Below, one piece after another: positions 26,399-35,300 of a stretch of 64,000 nt of DNA. The notes below the pieces were generated by a model, which searched no databases, had not been told where the DNA came from, and was given only the letters and a program-made list of their open reading frames with translations. Source of the stretch: an uncultured Lachnospiraceae bacterium (GTDB lineage Bacteria; Bacillota; Clostridia; Lachnospirales; Lachnospiraceae). The stretch is from contig CAMNTQ010000003.1 in the NCBI GenBank assembly GCA_946558695.1, forward strand, positions 39,856 through 103,855. The letters run 5' to 3'. The first letter of the stretch is position 1. Each line of letters opens with the position of its first letter. Made by a program: the position numbers and the translations under genes.

Positions 26399-27040
26399 TT
26401 ATATATTCTCCAATGCCTCATTCGCTCCAATCAACATCAGGATCATCTTTTCACTTAAGAGCATATCAGGATTCGGGGTTATCTCGACCCGCTCTCCTTC
26501 CCGGATGCCGATTACATTTACCCCATATACCTTCCTCACATTCAGTTCCTTTAAAGTCTTCCCAATCCATTTTTCCGGTATGGCGGCTTCAACAACACTG
26601 TAATCCGGCGACAGAGCGATCCAGTCCGCAAGATTCCCCGATACCAGATTTTTTGCAATCCGTTTTCCCATCTCTTTTTCTGGAAATACAACAGCGTCCG
26701 CGCCAACTTTCCTTAAGACTTCCGCATATCTTTGATTATGTGCCTTGCAGAGAACATAGGGAATTCCCATTTCCTTGGCAGACAGAACCGCCATGATACT
26801 TCCCTCCAGATTCTCTGATGAAGCAATCACGATTCCGTCAAAGTTCTTCGAGTCAAGAGACTGTAATAGTTCGGGATTTCCGATATCTGCCTGCATAGCA
26901 TAAGTAACCTGATCCGCCACCGCCTCCACACACTCCATGTCCTGATCCACCGCCACCACATCACATCCCATCCGCTGAAGCGAGACTGCGACACTGGCTC
27001 CAAAGCTTCCAAGTCCCAACACAATGAACTGCTTTTTCAT
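26399..27040 (-). CDS. ktrA: Ktr potassium channel gating subunit (RCK/TrkA-N + TrkA-C)
   Basis: KtrA/KtrC proteins form octameric cytoplasmic rings that gate KtrB in response to nucleotides. The 213-residue protein has the Rossmann loop GLGSFGASVA, the acidic ribose-binding DQDMECVEAV, and a C-terminal RCK domain (GKTLKELNVRKVYGVNVIGI). An AAGGAGG site eight bases upstream sets the ATG at 27040, 11 codons inside the longest frame. The gene follows ktrB by 42 bp on the same strand. Confidence 0.93.
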   Translation of the reverse strand: MKKQFIVLGLGSFGASVAVSLQRMGCDVVAVDQDMECVEAVADQVTYAMQADIGNPELLQSLDSKNFDGIVIASSENLEGSIMAVLSAKEMGIPYVLCKAHNQRYAEVLRKVGADAVVFPEKEMGKRIAKNLVSGNLADWIALSPDYSVVEAAIPEKWIGKTLKELNVRKVYGVNVIGIREGERVEITPNPDMLLSEKMILMLIGANEALENI

Positions 27041-27082
27041 CAACCAACCTCCTTCTATCTTATCTTGTACCATCTGCTTTTC

Positions 27083-28459
27083 TTATCCGACCATGATCTT
27101 CTCCTGAGGGAGACTCCGCACCCTGTCTCTTAGATGTGTCTTCCCTGCAAAAATAAGAACCAGCGACAGCGGCCCTAATCTTCCGATATACATCATGATC
27201 ATCAGGATGATCTGGCTGGCACGGGAAAGATGGGGAGTCAGATCCGCTGTAAGACCTACCGTCCCGATTGCCGATGCCGTCTCATAGATCACATCTGCCA
27301 GCAAAATACTGTCCGGTTCAATAATCAGAATCGTGATCGTTCCGGCAATAAATACGGTAAATGCCACCATAACAACGCAAAAACCCGTACGGAAATTTGC
27401 TGTTGATATTTTTCTTCCCATGCACTCCGTATCATTGCCTCCCCGCACAAATGTAACACAGGCAAGAAACAGCATGGCAATGGTCGTTGTCTTCACACCT
27501 CCCGCAGTTCCTCCCGGGGAACCGCCGATGAACATAAGAACCGCGCAGAATAATTTGGACTCCTCATGGAGCGCTCCCTGAGAAACGGTGGCAAATCCTG
27601 CCGTTCTTGTAGTCACCGACTGAAACATAGCCGCCAAAAATTTCTGCCCTGTATTCATACCTCCGAGTGTCTGCGGATTGTGATATTCTGCACAAAATAC
27701 AAAAACCGCCCCTGATATGATCAGTATCACTGTCATGATCAACGCCAGCTTTGAGTGAAGCCGAAGCCCTCGAAACCACCGATGCCGCGGCGCTTCCCGC
27801 CTGATAACCTTCTTTCCGTTCTCCAGCACATCGAACCATACCGTAAATCCAATACCGCTTAGAATGATCAATAGCATTGTCACAATATTTATGATTGGAT
27901 TCACCGCATAGTCAGACAGGCTTTTGTCCCCGAGTATATCGATTCCTGCATTGCAGAATGCCGAGACTGCATGAAAGACCGAATACCAGATTCCTCTTAC
28001 AACACCGTACTCCGGCACAAACTGAAAAGCATACAAAACAGCCCCGCCCCCCTCGGCCAAAAGCGTGCCGGCAATTACTTTTTTCACCATCCCGACGATC
28101 CCGCCGAGCCGTTCTGTACTATAGGACTCCTGAAGCACCATTTTTTCCTTAAGAGTAATTCTTCTGCGCAGCAAAATAAAAAACACTGCCGCACATGCTA
28201 CGACTCCAAGCCCGCCGATCTGTATCAGCAAAAGCAGTACCATTTTTCCAAACAGAGTAAACTGCGCGGCAGGAACAATCGTTACCAGTCCCGTCACACA
28301 TACTGCCGACACTGAAGTAAACAATGCATCGATAAACGCAATCGGACGTGTATTGCTGACCGGAAGGTATAAAAACACCCCTCCAAGAAAGATGACTGTC
28401 AAAAATCCCATCGCCGTTATGCGCAGCGTATTCCACCTGATATTCTTCTCTTTCTTCAC
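27083..28459 (-). CDS. ktrB: Ktr/Trk-type potassium channel subunit
   Basis: A 458-residue integral membrane protein of the SKT superfamily. Four pore-loop repeats contain the selectivity-filter regions, such as SVSAVCVTGL, SAFCNAGI, TTRTAGF and ASAIGTVGLT. KtrB moves potassium, often sodium-dependent, into the cell. The longest frame starts with an ATG at 28513 that falls inside the terminator of leuS. A GTG at 28459 nine bases after GGAGAG fits better. It forms an operon with the RCK subunit. Confidence 0.9.
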   Translation of the reverse strand: MKKEKNIRWNTLRITAMGFLTVIFLGGVFLYLPVSNTRPIAFIDALFTSVSAVCVTGLVTIVPAAQFTLFGKMVLLLLIQIGGLGVVACAAVFFILLRRRITLKEKMVLQESYSTERLGGIVGMVKKVIAGTLLAEGGGAVLYAFQFVPEYGVVRGIWYSVFHAVSAFCNAGIDILGDKSLSDYAVNPIINIVTMLLIILSGIGFTVWFDVLENGKKVIRREAPRHRWFRGLRLHSKLALIMTVILIISGAVFVFCAEYHNPQTLGGMNTGQKFLAAMFQSVTTRTAGFATVSQGALHEESKLFCAVLMFIGGSPGGTAGGVKTTTIAMLFLACVTFVRGGNDTECMGRKISTANFRTGFCVVMVAFTVFIAGTITILIIEPDSILLADVIYETASAIGTVGLTADLTPHLSRASQIILMIMMYIGRLGPLSLVLIFAGKTHLRDRVRSLPQEKIMVG

Positions 28460-28496
28460 CGTTATATTCTCTCCGCACAATTGTTCTTTCTTAAAT

Positions 28497-28528
28497 GGCG
28501 CAGATAATATCAATCTACTATCTGCGCC
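28497..28528 (-). terminator. Terminator of leuS
   Basis: GGCGCAGATA and TATCTGCGCC form a perfect 10-bp stem with a 12-base loop, followed on minus by ATTTAAG. It lies 35 bases after the leuS stop and upstream of the preferred ktrB start. Confidence 0.75.
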
Positions 28529-28562
28529 GTCTCTGCACTTTATATATTATAACAGACATCCA

Positions 28563-30992
28563 TTATTTCTGCACGATGTTGATAATCTTTTTCGGAACAT
28601 AGATTTCTTTCACGATTGTTCCTGTAAGCTTATCCGCCACTGCCTCCTTGCCGGCCTTAACCGCATCCTCTTTGGATATATCCACTGGAATCGAAATAAC
28701 TGCCCTTGTCTTTCCATTGATCTGTACCGGAACCTCTATCTCGTCATCCTTCATAGCTTCCTCATCATAAGACGGCCATCCGGCTTTAAACACACTTCCT
28801 GTATGACCTAATTGTTCCCAGATCTCCTCCGCCATATGCGGCGCAAACGGTGACAGCAGAACTGCCATCGCCGACAGTGTGTCGCTATCGATTCCGCCAG
28901 TCTTCTTTGCAATCTCAATCAAGTTGTTGTTATGCTCCATAAAACCTGAGATTGCGGTATTTAAACTAAAACCTTCGAGACGTACTGTAATATCCCTGAT
29001 CAGTCTGTGGCGTTCCTTGATCATCTCTTTTGTTGCGGTTACCTTTGCCTCTTTACTGTCCATAACAAGATTCCACAGACGCTTTAAAAATCTGTTTACA
29101 CCGTCAATCCCGCGGTCATCCCACTCGGCATCAAGCTCCGGCGGTCCTACGAACAATTCGTACATCCTCAGGGAATCACAGCCGTAATCTCTTACAAGGT
29201 CATCCGGGGACACTACATTTCCTTTAGACTTGCTCATCTTTATTCCGTTCTTACCAGTGATCATACCCTGATTGAACAGCTTCTGGAACGGTTCATCAAA
29301 ATCAACTGCTCCGATATCATACAGGAACTTTGTGTAGAATCTGGAATAAAGAAGGTGCAGTACCGCATGCTCCACGCCGCCGATGTACATATCTACCGGA
29401 AGCATCGCATCTGCTTTCTCCTTGGATACCAGTTCTTTATCATTGTGGTTATCCACATAACGAAGGAAATACCAGGATGATCCTGCCCACTGCGGCATCG
29501 TATTTGTCTCGCGCTTTGCGGCTTTCCCACACTTCGGGCATATGCAATTCACCCACTCGTCAATAGCGGCTAGCGGCGATTCACCCGTGCCTGTAGGCTC
29601 ATAGGACTCCACCTCCGGAAGTCTGAGCGGCAGCTCTTCTTCTGGAACCGCCACATTCCCGCATTCCTGGCAATGCACGATCGGAATCGGCTCTCCCCAA
29701 TAACGCTGGCGTGAAAATACCCAGTCGCGAAGCTTATAATTCACAGTCGCACGCCCCATTCCTCTTTCCTCGATGATATGGGGAGCCTCTTTCTTCAGAA
29801 CCGCAGATTCCATACCGTTCCACTCGCCGGAATTGATCATCGTTCCGTTCGCTTCCGTATAAGCCTCTGTCATATTTTCAATCGCTTTTCCATCTTTCGC
29901 GATAACTTGGATGATCGGAATGCCAAACTTTGTCGCAAATTCAAAGTCACGGTCATCGTGAGCCGGTACGCACATGATCGCTCCGGTACCGTAATCGGCA
30001 AGTACATAATCGGATAGCCAGATCGGCGCCCTCTTTCCGCTTAATGGATTAATGGCATAGCTTCCGGTGAAAACACCCGTCTTTTCCTTGTCCTGCATAC
30101 GGTCTACATTGGACTTCATAGATGCATCGTAAATATATTTTTCCACCGCTTCCCTTGTCTCATCCGTAGCCAGCTCTTTTGCAAGGCTATGCTCCGGCGC
30201 AAGCACCATAAAAGTCGCGCCGAAAAGAGTATCCGGTCTTGTCGTATACACGGTAATCTTCTCATCGCGTCCATCCACCGGGAAATCAACCTCCGCGCCG
30301 TAAGATTTTCCAATCCAGTCAGTCTGCATTTTCTTGACCTTCTCCGGCCAGTCAAGCTTATCAAGATCGTTAAGAAGACGCTCTGCATATGCGGTAATCT
30401 TAAGCATCCACTGGCGGAGATTCTTCTTTGTGACCTCCGCGCCGCAGCGCTCGCATTTTCCATTTACTACTTCTTCATTGGCAAGGCCGGTCTTACAAGA
30501 CGGACACCAGTTGATCGGGAACTCCTTCTCATATGCCAGCCCTTCCTTGAACATCTTTACAAAGATCCACTGAGTCCACTTATAAAACTCCGGATCTGTC
30601 GTATTCACTTCCCTGTCCCAGTCATAGAGCGCTGCGATCTCATTGATCTGATGCTTGATGTTCTTTACATTCTCCGCCGTAGAGATTGCCGGATGTACCC
30701 CCATCTTAATGGCATAGTTCTCTGCTGGAAGCCCGAAGGCATCCCATCCCATAGGATGGATGATATAATATCCCTGCTGCAGCTTATACCTGCTCCACAC
30801 ATCAGAGATCACATAGCCTCTCCAATGTCCTACATGCAGACCGTTCCCCGACGGATACGGGAACATATCAAGACAGTAATACTTCTTTCTCTTGCTCCCA
30901 TCCTCATTCTCCTTCACATTTACCGGATTCTTTTCCCAGTTCTCGCGCCATTTCTTCTCAATCGCCTTATGATTGTAAGGTATCTTTGACAT
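28563..30992 (-). CDS. leuS: Leucyl-tRNA synthetase
   Basis: LeuS charges tRNA-Leu. The 809-residue class-I enzyme has the HIGH-type motif as HVGHWRGY (about 49-56), a CP1 editing domain with a zinc knuckle, CPSCKTGLANEEVVNGKCERC, and a threonine-rich editing site (TTRPDTLFG). The KMSKS loop is present (KMSKSKGNVVSPDDL) with a C-terminal anticodon domain. AGGAGG precedes the ATG. Upstream is a leucine-type T-box, so expression should respond to uncharged tRNA-Leu. Confidence 0.98.
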   Translation of the reverse strand: MSKIPYNHKAIEKKWRENWEKNPVNVKENEDGSKRKKYYCLDMFPYPSGNGLHVGHWRGYVISDVWSRYKLQQGYYIIHPMGWDAFGLPAENYAIKMGVHPAISTAENVKNIKHQINEIAALYDWDREVNTTDPEFYKWTQWIFVKMFKEGLAYEKEFPINWCPSCKTGLANEEVVNGKCERCGAEVTKKNLRQWMLKITAYAERLLNDLDKLDWPEKVKKMQTDWIGKSYGAEVDFPVDGRDEKITVYTTRPDTLFGATFMVLAPEHSLAKELATDETREAVEKYIYDASMKSNVDRMQDKEKTGVFTGSYAINPLSGKRAPIWLSDYVLADYGTGAIMCVPAHDDRDFEFATKFGIPIIQVIAKDGKAIENMTEAYTEANGTMINSGEWNGMESAVLKKEAPHIIEERGMGRATVNYKLRDWVFSRQRYWGEPIPIVHCQECGNVAVPEEELPLRLPEVESYEPTGTGESPLAAIDEWVNCICPKCGKAAKRETNTMPQWAGSSWYFLRYVDNHNDKELVSKEKADAMLPVDMYIGGVEHAVLHLLYSRFYTKFLYDIGAVDFDEPFQKLFNQGMITGKNGIKMSKSKGNVVSPDDLVRDYGCDSLRMYELFVGPPELDAEWDDRGIDGVNRFLKRLWNLVMDSKEAKVTATKEMIKERHRLIRDITVRLEGFSLNTAISGFMEHNNNLIEIAKKTGGIDSDTLSAMAVLLSPFAPHMAEEIWEQLGHTGSVFKAGWPSYDEEAMKDDEIEVPVQINGKTRAVISIPVDISKEDAVKAGKEAVADKLTGTIVKEIYVPKKIINIVQK

Positions 30993-31061
30993 ATTTTTAT
31001 TCCTCCTGCCTTAATTACTTGGTGAGGTCCTATCAAATTATCGAACCTGTTTTGCACCTAT

Positions 31062-31325
31062 AATGAAAGCCTTCTCATCTCCAAGAGACGAAAAGGCTTA
31101 ACTTCCGTGGTACCACTCTTTTTCACGGAATCACAGATTCCGTGCACTCATTGCTTCTGTAACGGGAAGAGACCGCCCGTGCCTACTACTTCTGCCTGAA
31201 TATATCCTTATATAATGCAGTCTGTCTGTTCAACGCGGGAACTCCGAGGCGAGTTGGGAGATTTCCGCTTACTGCCTCACACCCTCCGGCAGCTCTCTTA
31301 AAACGTCCGTCTCTTAGTACTCCTC
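31062..31325 (-). promoter_or_regulatory. Leucine T-box leader of leuS
   Basis: On minus the leader shows stem-I elements (AAGAGAG, GCAGTAAGCGG) and a specifier region CCAACTCGCCTCGGAG. The specifier CTC (31251-31253) is a leucine codon. The T-box core is AGTGGTACCACGG (about 31104-31117), a variant of the usual GGTGGTACCGCG. It is followed by a terminator hairpin, AAGCCTTTTCGTCTC paired with GAGATGAGAAGGCTT, at 31062-31099. Uncharged tRNA-Leu should favour the antiterminator and read-through. Confidence 0.9.
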
Positions 31326-31352
31326 TTCAATGTTTTTCAATATACGATAAAT

Positions 31353-31381
31353 ATTATATGTAAAATGTTAAAATAAGTCAA
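31353..31381 (-). promoter_or_regulatory. Sigma-A promoter of the leuS T-box transcript
   Basis: TTGACT (31376-31381) and TATAAT (31353-31358) are separated by exactly 17 bases on minus, about 30 bases before the T-box stem I. It is one of the clearest promoters in the window. Confidence 0.88.
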
Positions 31382-31405
31382 CCCTGAAGAAATTATTTTT
31401 TACGG

Positions 31406-31434
31406 TTGTTCCATACCTCTCTTTAGTGTATAAT
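31406..31434 (+). promoter_or_regulatory. Promoter of the P-loop gene
   Basis: TTGTTC (31406-31411), a 17-base spacer and TATAAT (31429-31434) lie about 60 bases before the ATG at 31495. The 500-bp gap from 30993 to 31494 is fully explained by this promoter, the leuS promoter and the T-box. Confidence 0.75.
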
Positions 31435-31494
31435 GAATATAAGTAAAGTTACTGGATTTTCAGTAGAATAATGATACATAAAGGAGAGTTTGCT

Positions 31495-31917
31495 ATGGTA
31501 TATTTATTGACAGGTCCGAAGGGCAGCGGAAAAACGCAGCAAATGATTGAACAGGCTAACAAAAAATCAAAAGAATGTAACGGTAATGTAGTGCTTATCA
31601 AGAAGACGCACCGCGATACCGCCAGTGTTGCATTCAATATCCGTACAATCTGTATGGACGACTATCCGGCGATTAAGAATATTGACGGATACATTGGATT
31701 TTTATATGGCATGTACAGCTCTAATCACGACATTGAATGTGTATTTATTGACGGCATCTTAAAGCACGCGGATATTTCACTTGAGAATGTTCCGGCATTT
31801 ATCGACAGACTGAACCGGATTTCCAAAGACTGCGGAATCGAATTTTACGTAAGCATCAGCGCTGCAAAATCGGATTTGGCAGATGTAAATCCCGAGCATT
31901 GTAAGTATCTTAACTAG
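31495..31917 (+). CDS. Small P-loop ATPase-like protein
   Basis: The 140-residue protein has a Walker A loop, LTGPKGSGKT (residues 5-14), and a possible Walker B in ECVFIDGI (about 77-84). It is too short for a full AAA+ domain and has no recognised partner. Short P-loop proteins of this kind are common, uncharacterised single genes in Lachnospiraceae. An AAAGGAG lies eight bases before the ATG at 31495. An upstream in-frame ATG would include that site. It is monocistronic, with its own promoter and a shared terminator downstream. Confidence 0.82.
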   Translation: MVYLLTGPKGSGKTQQMIEQANKKSKECNGNVVLIKKTHRDTASVAFNIRTICMDDYPAIKNIDGYIGFLYGMYSSNHDIECVFIDGILKHADISLENVPAFIDRLNRISKDCGIEFYVSISAAKSDLADVNPEHCKYLN

Positions 31918-31977
31918 TACATCAAATATGATACGAAGGATAAATATTTTAATTTACGAATCTGTAAAGCGGAAAAT

Positions 31978-32006
31978 GAGCGGGCAATTTTTAAAGCTGC
32001 CCGCTC
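31978..32006. terminator. Bidirectional terminator between P-loop gene and GH32 gene
   Basis: GAGCGGGCA and TGCCCGCTC form a perfect 9-bp stem with an 11-base loop. It is followed by ATTTTCC on minus, and T-rich sequence lies on the upstream side. It serves the GH32 gene on minus and possibly the converging P-loop gene. Confidence 0.8.
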
Positions 32007-32023
32007 AAAAAATGAAAATTTAT

Positions 32024-33517
32024 TTAGAACCGATACCCAAGTTCATATTTTACCACATCGATGTTTGCCGTTCCATCTGCAAAAAATGAGATCCCGTCCG
32101 CTTCCTGCTCAGTATACATCGTCGCTGACAGCACCTGTTCACCGTCTCCCACAAAAACTTCCGCACTAAAACGGTCCAGAATGATCCGAAGCTTCAGCTC
32201 CCCTCCCGCATGATCTACCAAACTTCTCCGCTGATGGATGATGGCCCGCCTCGAGCCGGAGAACTTTCGGTCTATTTTCAGAATAGACTCCCGGGGGCGG
32301 AAACTCAGCGATGTGTAATATGTATCGTTCTGCGCAAACCGTACCGTAAACTTCCGATACAACTCTTCCCCGTTCTGGGGACGGACTGTAAGCTCCATAT
32401 CAACCTTTCTTCCCTTAATCCCATCAAGCTTTACAATCTCTGAAACCATGACATTCTTATATACCACTTTATCATATCTCAAAGCGTCCAGTTCCCTGAC
32501 TGGCTTCTGATACAATTTGCCGTTTTTCACTGACAGCTCTCTCGGCAGACTCATCTGCCCAAACCACGGCTCCTCTGGCGAACGCATACTGCAGGCATCC
32601 CAGTTCTGCATCCAGCCGATCATGATCCGGCGCCCATCCGGTGAAAGTATTGTCTGAGTCGCGTAAAAATCAATCCCATAATCAATAGATTGGTCGTGCT
32701 CCTCCTTAAATGTCCCGGATGCTTCGTCATATTCACCTATCATGCAGACCGTTCCATTTCCATTATGATATTCAAACCCCTTGGGCAACATGTCCTGCGG
32801 GCTTATCAGCAGCACCCATTTCCCATCTAGCTCGAAGAAATCCGGGCATTCCCACATCTTCCCGAACCGGTCGCAGTTAGAAACCAAAACGCTTTTAAAC
32901 TTCCACTGGAATCCGTCCGCGCTTTCATACAGAAGGATCTGTCCGCTCCCGTCCGCCGGACGGTTCCCCACGACGCAGGCGTAAGTCCCGTCCGCTTTCT
33001 TCCACATCTTGGGATCGCGGAAGTCGAACCTGCTGCTGCCCTTGGGAATGTCCTCTGCATCCAGCACCGGGTTCTGTTCATATTTCTCATAATCAATCCC
33101 ATCGCCCACAGCGATACACTGGGTCTGCACTTCCCGATAAGTGTCCCGCTCTATATGTTCTTTTAACACACCGGTATACATCAGCAGATGCCGTCCGTCC
33201 GGCAGCACTACCGCGCTCCCAGAAAAGCACCCATCCCTGTCATACGCCTCGTCCGGCGCAAGGGCGCAAGGAAGATATTCCCAATGGAGCAGATCTTCAC
33301 TCACCGCGTGTCCCCAATGCATGGGGCCCCATTTTGATTCGTAAGGATAATACTGATAAAACATATGGTACTGGCCTTTGTAGTACGAAAAGCCGTTGGG
33401 GTCATTCATCCAGCCCGCACGTGGAGTTAGGTGGAAATCGGGACGCTCCTCTTTACTAATCAATTTTCCAGAAGCCTCTTCATATTTTCGCGCTTCACGC
33501 AATGTCTGAGTTGTCAT
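32024..33517 (-). CDS. GH32 sucrose/fructan hydrolase (beta-fructosidase)
   Basis: GH32 enzymes release fructose from sucrose, sucrose-6-phosphate, inulin or levan. The 497-residue protein has the nucleophile motif WMNDPNG, the transition-state motif FRDPKMW and the acid/base ECPDFF in the five-bladed propeller. A C-terminal beta-sandwich follows (SAEVFVGDGEQVLSATMY). It has no signal peptide, so it acts inside the cell on imported sugars. The start at 33517 follows AAGGAAG. It is the last gene of the ABC-importer transcript on minus. The lack of a PTS next to it and the presence of an importer favour short fructans or sucrose over sucrose-6-phosphate. Confidence 0.94.
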   Translation of the reverse strand: MTTQTLREARKYEEASGKLISKEERPDFHLTPRAGWMNDPNGFSYYKGQYHMFYQYYPYESKWGPMHWGHAVSEDLLHWEYLPCALAPDEAYDRDGCFSGSAVVLPDGRHLLMYTGVLKEHIERDTYREVQTQCIAVGDGIDYEKYEQNPVLDAEDIPKGSSRFDFRDPKMWKKADGTYACVVGNRPADGSGQILLYESADGFQWKFKSVLVSNCDRFGKMWECPDFFELDGKWVLLISPQDMLPKGFEYHNGNGTVCMIGEYDEASGTFKEEHDQSIDYGIDFYATQTILSPDGRRIMIGWMQNWDACSMRSPEEPWFGQMSLPRELSVKNGKLYQKPVRELDALRYDKVVYKNVMVSEIVKLDGIKGRKVDMELTVRPQNGEELYRKFTVRFAQNDTYYTSLSFRPRESILKIDRKFSGSRRAIIHQRRSLVDHAGGELKLRIILDRFSAEVFVGDGEQVLSATMYTEQEADGISFFADGTANIDVVKYELGYRF

Positions 33518-33550
33518 AGATATTTCTTCCTTTCTTTTTAAGATGCCTTT

Positions 33551-33569
33551 TTTGTACACCGGTGTAAAA
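33551..33569. promoter_or_regulatory. Candidate LacI-family operator before the GH32 gene
   Basis: TACACCGGTGTA is a perfect 12-bp palindrome with a CG centre, inside an 18-bp imperfect dyad. It lies between the lipoprotein stop (33584) and the GH32 start. It has no loop, so it is not a terminator. CG-centred dyads of this size are typical LacI-family sites. Confidence 0.5.
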
Positions 33570-33583
33570 ACATTATTCTGTAA

Positions 33584-35275
33584 TTATTCTAAATTCGCTA
33601 TACTTGCGTTGTATGAATCCAGATATTTCTGGAACAGCTCCAGATATTCGCTAAGTCCGTATGCTTCCAGCTTCTCCAGATATTTATCCCAGTCCGCGTC
33701 TGTAAATCCATTCATGATCCAGTCGGCTTTCTTCGCTTTAATCTCTTTATGGATGTCCGCCTGCAGATTGGAGAATTTTTCGGTGTCGTCACGGCTCATG
33801 AAAATGTTCGGGTACACATACTTACTATGCATATCGGGCGTATAATACTCCTTGATCCAGTCCAGACGGTACTTCGCATCATCCGGGCAGGTCACATATA
33901 CGTCGTAATATTCGTCCAGTACAGCGAGCGGGCCGCCTACCGCTTCAGCCTCTCTTACTTCTACCGGGGACGCGTCCCCAAGCGGAGCATGCTTTAGCAT
34001 ATCCTCTCCATCGGCGTTTTTGCCCATCTCAAAGATATCGAAATCATCGTCCTCACCGTATGTTCCCCAGTTGTTCTGCGGGGACTGCATCGGCGCGTAC
34101 ATCTGATCCATCCAGGCGCAGACAAGCGCCGGGTTCTCCGCCACAGAGGTCACTACACACCGGCCGCGGAAAAATCCACCGGTAAAGGAGCCGTTCTCCG
34201 GCGTCAGATTCCGTGTATCCGCCGTCAGTACCGGGAGCGGAACCCAATCCTTCAGGTTGTCGATATTTCCCACGTCCCAGCTAAAGCATACGCCGTAACG
34301 GCCGGATTTCCCCTTCGATACATAAGTTGACCATTCCTGGGTAAACGCTTCCGGATCGATCAGCTTTTCTTCATACAGCTTATGCAGCCACTGGATCCCT
34401 TCTTTATAGCCCTCCTGCGTAGCGCAGCAGATCACCTTCTGGTCATCCGTCACTGCGATATGCCTGCCGCTGTTCACGTCCTTGTCCACATCTCCGTAGC
34501 CCTCGCCAAATCCATTGATCAGGATGCCTAGATCCTCGTTGCCGTTATTGACAATACAGGACATAGGGATGATGCTTCCGTCAATCCCGAATTCCTTCTG
34601 AAGCTCCGACGCATGGTCACGGAACGCGGTCAGCACATTCTCAAATTCCTCCACTGTCTCCGGAACCTTAAGATTCAGGAAATCCAGCCATTTTTTATTG
34701 ATAAAGCTCATATTTCCTACGCTCTGTATCGCCGTCTTTTCAGAACCAAGCTGCTCGATCCAGGGCAATGACCAGATATGCCCGTTCACGTCCGTACACA
34801 TCATCCGGTATTCCGGATATTTTTCAAATACCGTCCTTAGGTTCGGCATATAAGCATCGATATACTGCTCTAGCGGGATGATCGCGCCGTATTCCGCATA
34901 CTTTAACAGGTTGCTGTCTGTAAAATCCGCAGAGAAGATAAAATCCGTCAGCTTATTGGGATCCGACATATTCAGGGAGATCTTATCCCCCCACTGGTCA
35001 GACTGTATCGCTGTCCAGTCAATCTCCACATTCGTCTGCTCCTGCAGACGCTTAAAGATCGTCCGCTTATTCGGCTCAGATTCCGTATTCGCCGGATAGC
35101 TGATCATGCCTGTAAGGGTCGCCTTTTCCTTCAGCGGAAATGCAAGCTCCGCCTCGTCTACCGGGCGGAAAGTCCCGTCATTGATCTGTATCTTATTTCC
35201 GCAGCTCGCAAGGGAAACTGCCATACAAGCCGCAAGCGCTGCCGCTGCTATTCTTTTTCCATACCTTGATTTCAT
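33584..35275 (-). CDS. ABC sugar-binding lipoprotein
   Basis: The 563-residue protein has a lipoprotein signal peptide (RIAAAALAACMAVSLASC) with a lipobox ending at Cys25. The rest is a large cluster-B type solute-binding fold of the LplA class (TGMISYPANTESEP, YAEYGAIIPLEQYIDAYMPN). It captures the oligosaccharide and delivers it to the two permeases encoded just upstream in the same operon. Context of GH32 and LacI suggests a fructo-oligosaccharide. AGGAGG precedes the ATG. Confidence 0.92.
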   Translation of the reverse strand: MKSRYGKRIAAAALAACMAVSLASCGNKIQINDGTFRPVDEAELAFPLKEKATLTGMISYPANTESEPNKRTIFKRLQEQTNVEIDWTAIQSDQWGDKISLNMSDPNKLTDFIFSADFTDSNLLKYAEYGAIIPLEQYIDAYMPNLRTVFEKYPEYRMMCTDVNGHIWSLPWIEQLGSEKTAIQSVGNMSFINKKWLDFLNLKVPETVEEFENVLTAFRDHASELQKEFGIDGSIIPMSCIVNNGNEDLGILINGFGEGYGDVDKDVNSGRHIAVTDDQKVICCATQEGYKEGIQWLHKLYEEKLIDPEAFTQEWSTYVSKGKSGRYGVCFSWDVGNIDNLKDWVPLPVLTADTRNLTPENGSFTGGFFRGRCVVTSVAENPALVCAWMDQMYAPMQSPQNNWGTYGEDDDFDIFEMGKNADGEDMLKHAPLGDASPVEVREAEAVGGPLAVLDEYYDVYVTCPDDAKYRLDWIKEYYTPDMHSKYVYPNIFMSRDDTEKFSNLQADIHKEIKAKKADWIMNGFTDADWDKYLEKLEAYGLSEYLELFQKYLDSYNASIANLE

Positions 35276-35300
35276 AGTCTGCCTCCTTTCCTATCTCTTC

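Noticed and set aside
30189..30989. 266-codon plus-strand open frame inside leuS
   Set aside because: It is antisense to a fully conserved synthetase, has no ribosome site and a composition typical of a reverse-strand shadow.
33551..33569. Palindrome read as a terminator of the lipoprotein gene
   Set aside because: The dyad has no loop and the GH32 gene follows directly in the same operon, so an operator is more likely.
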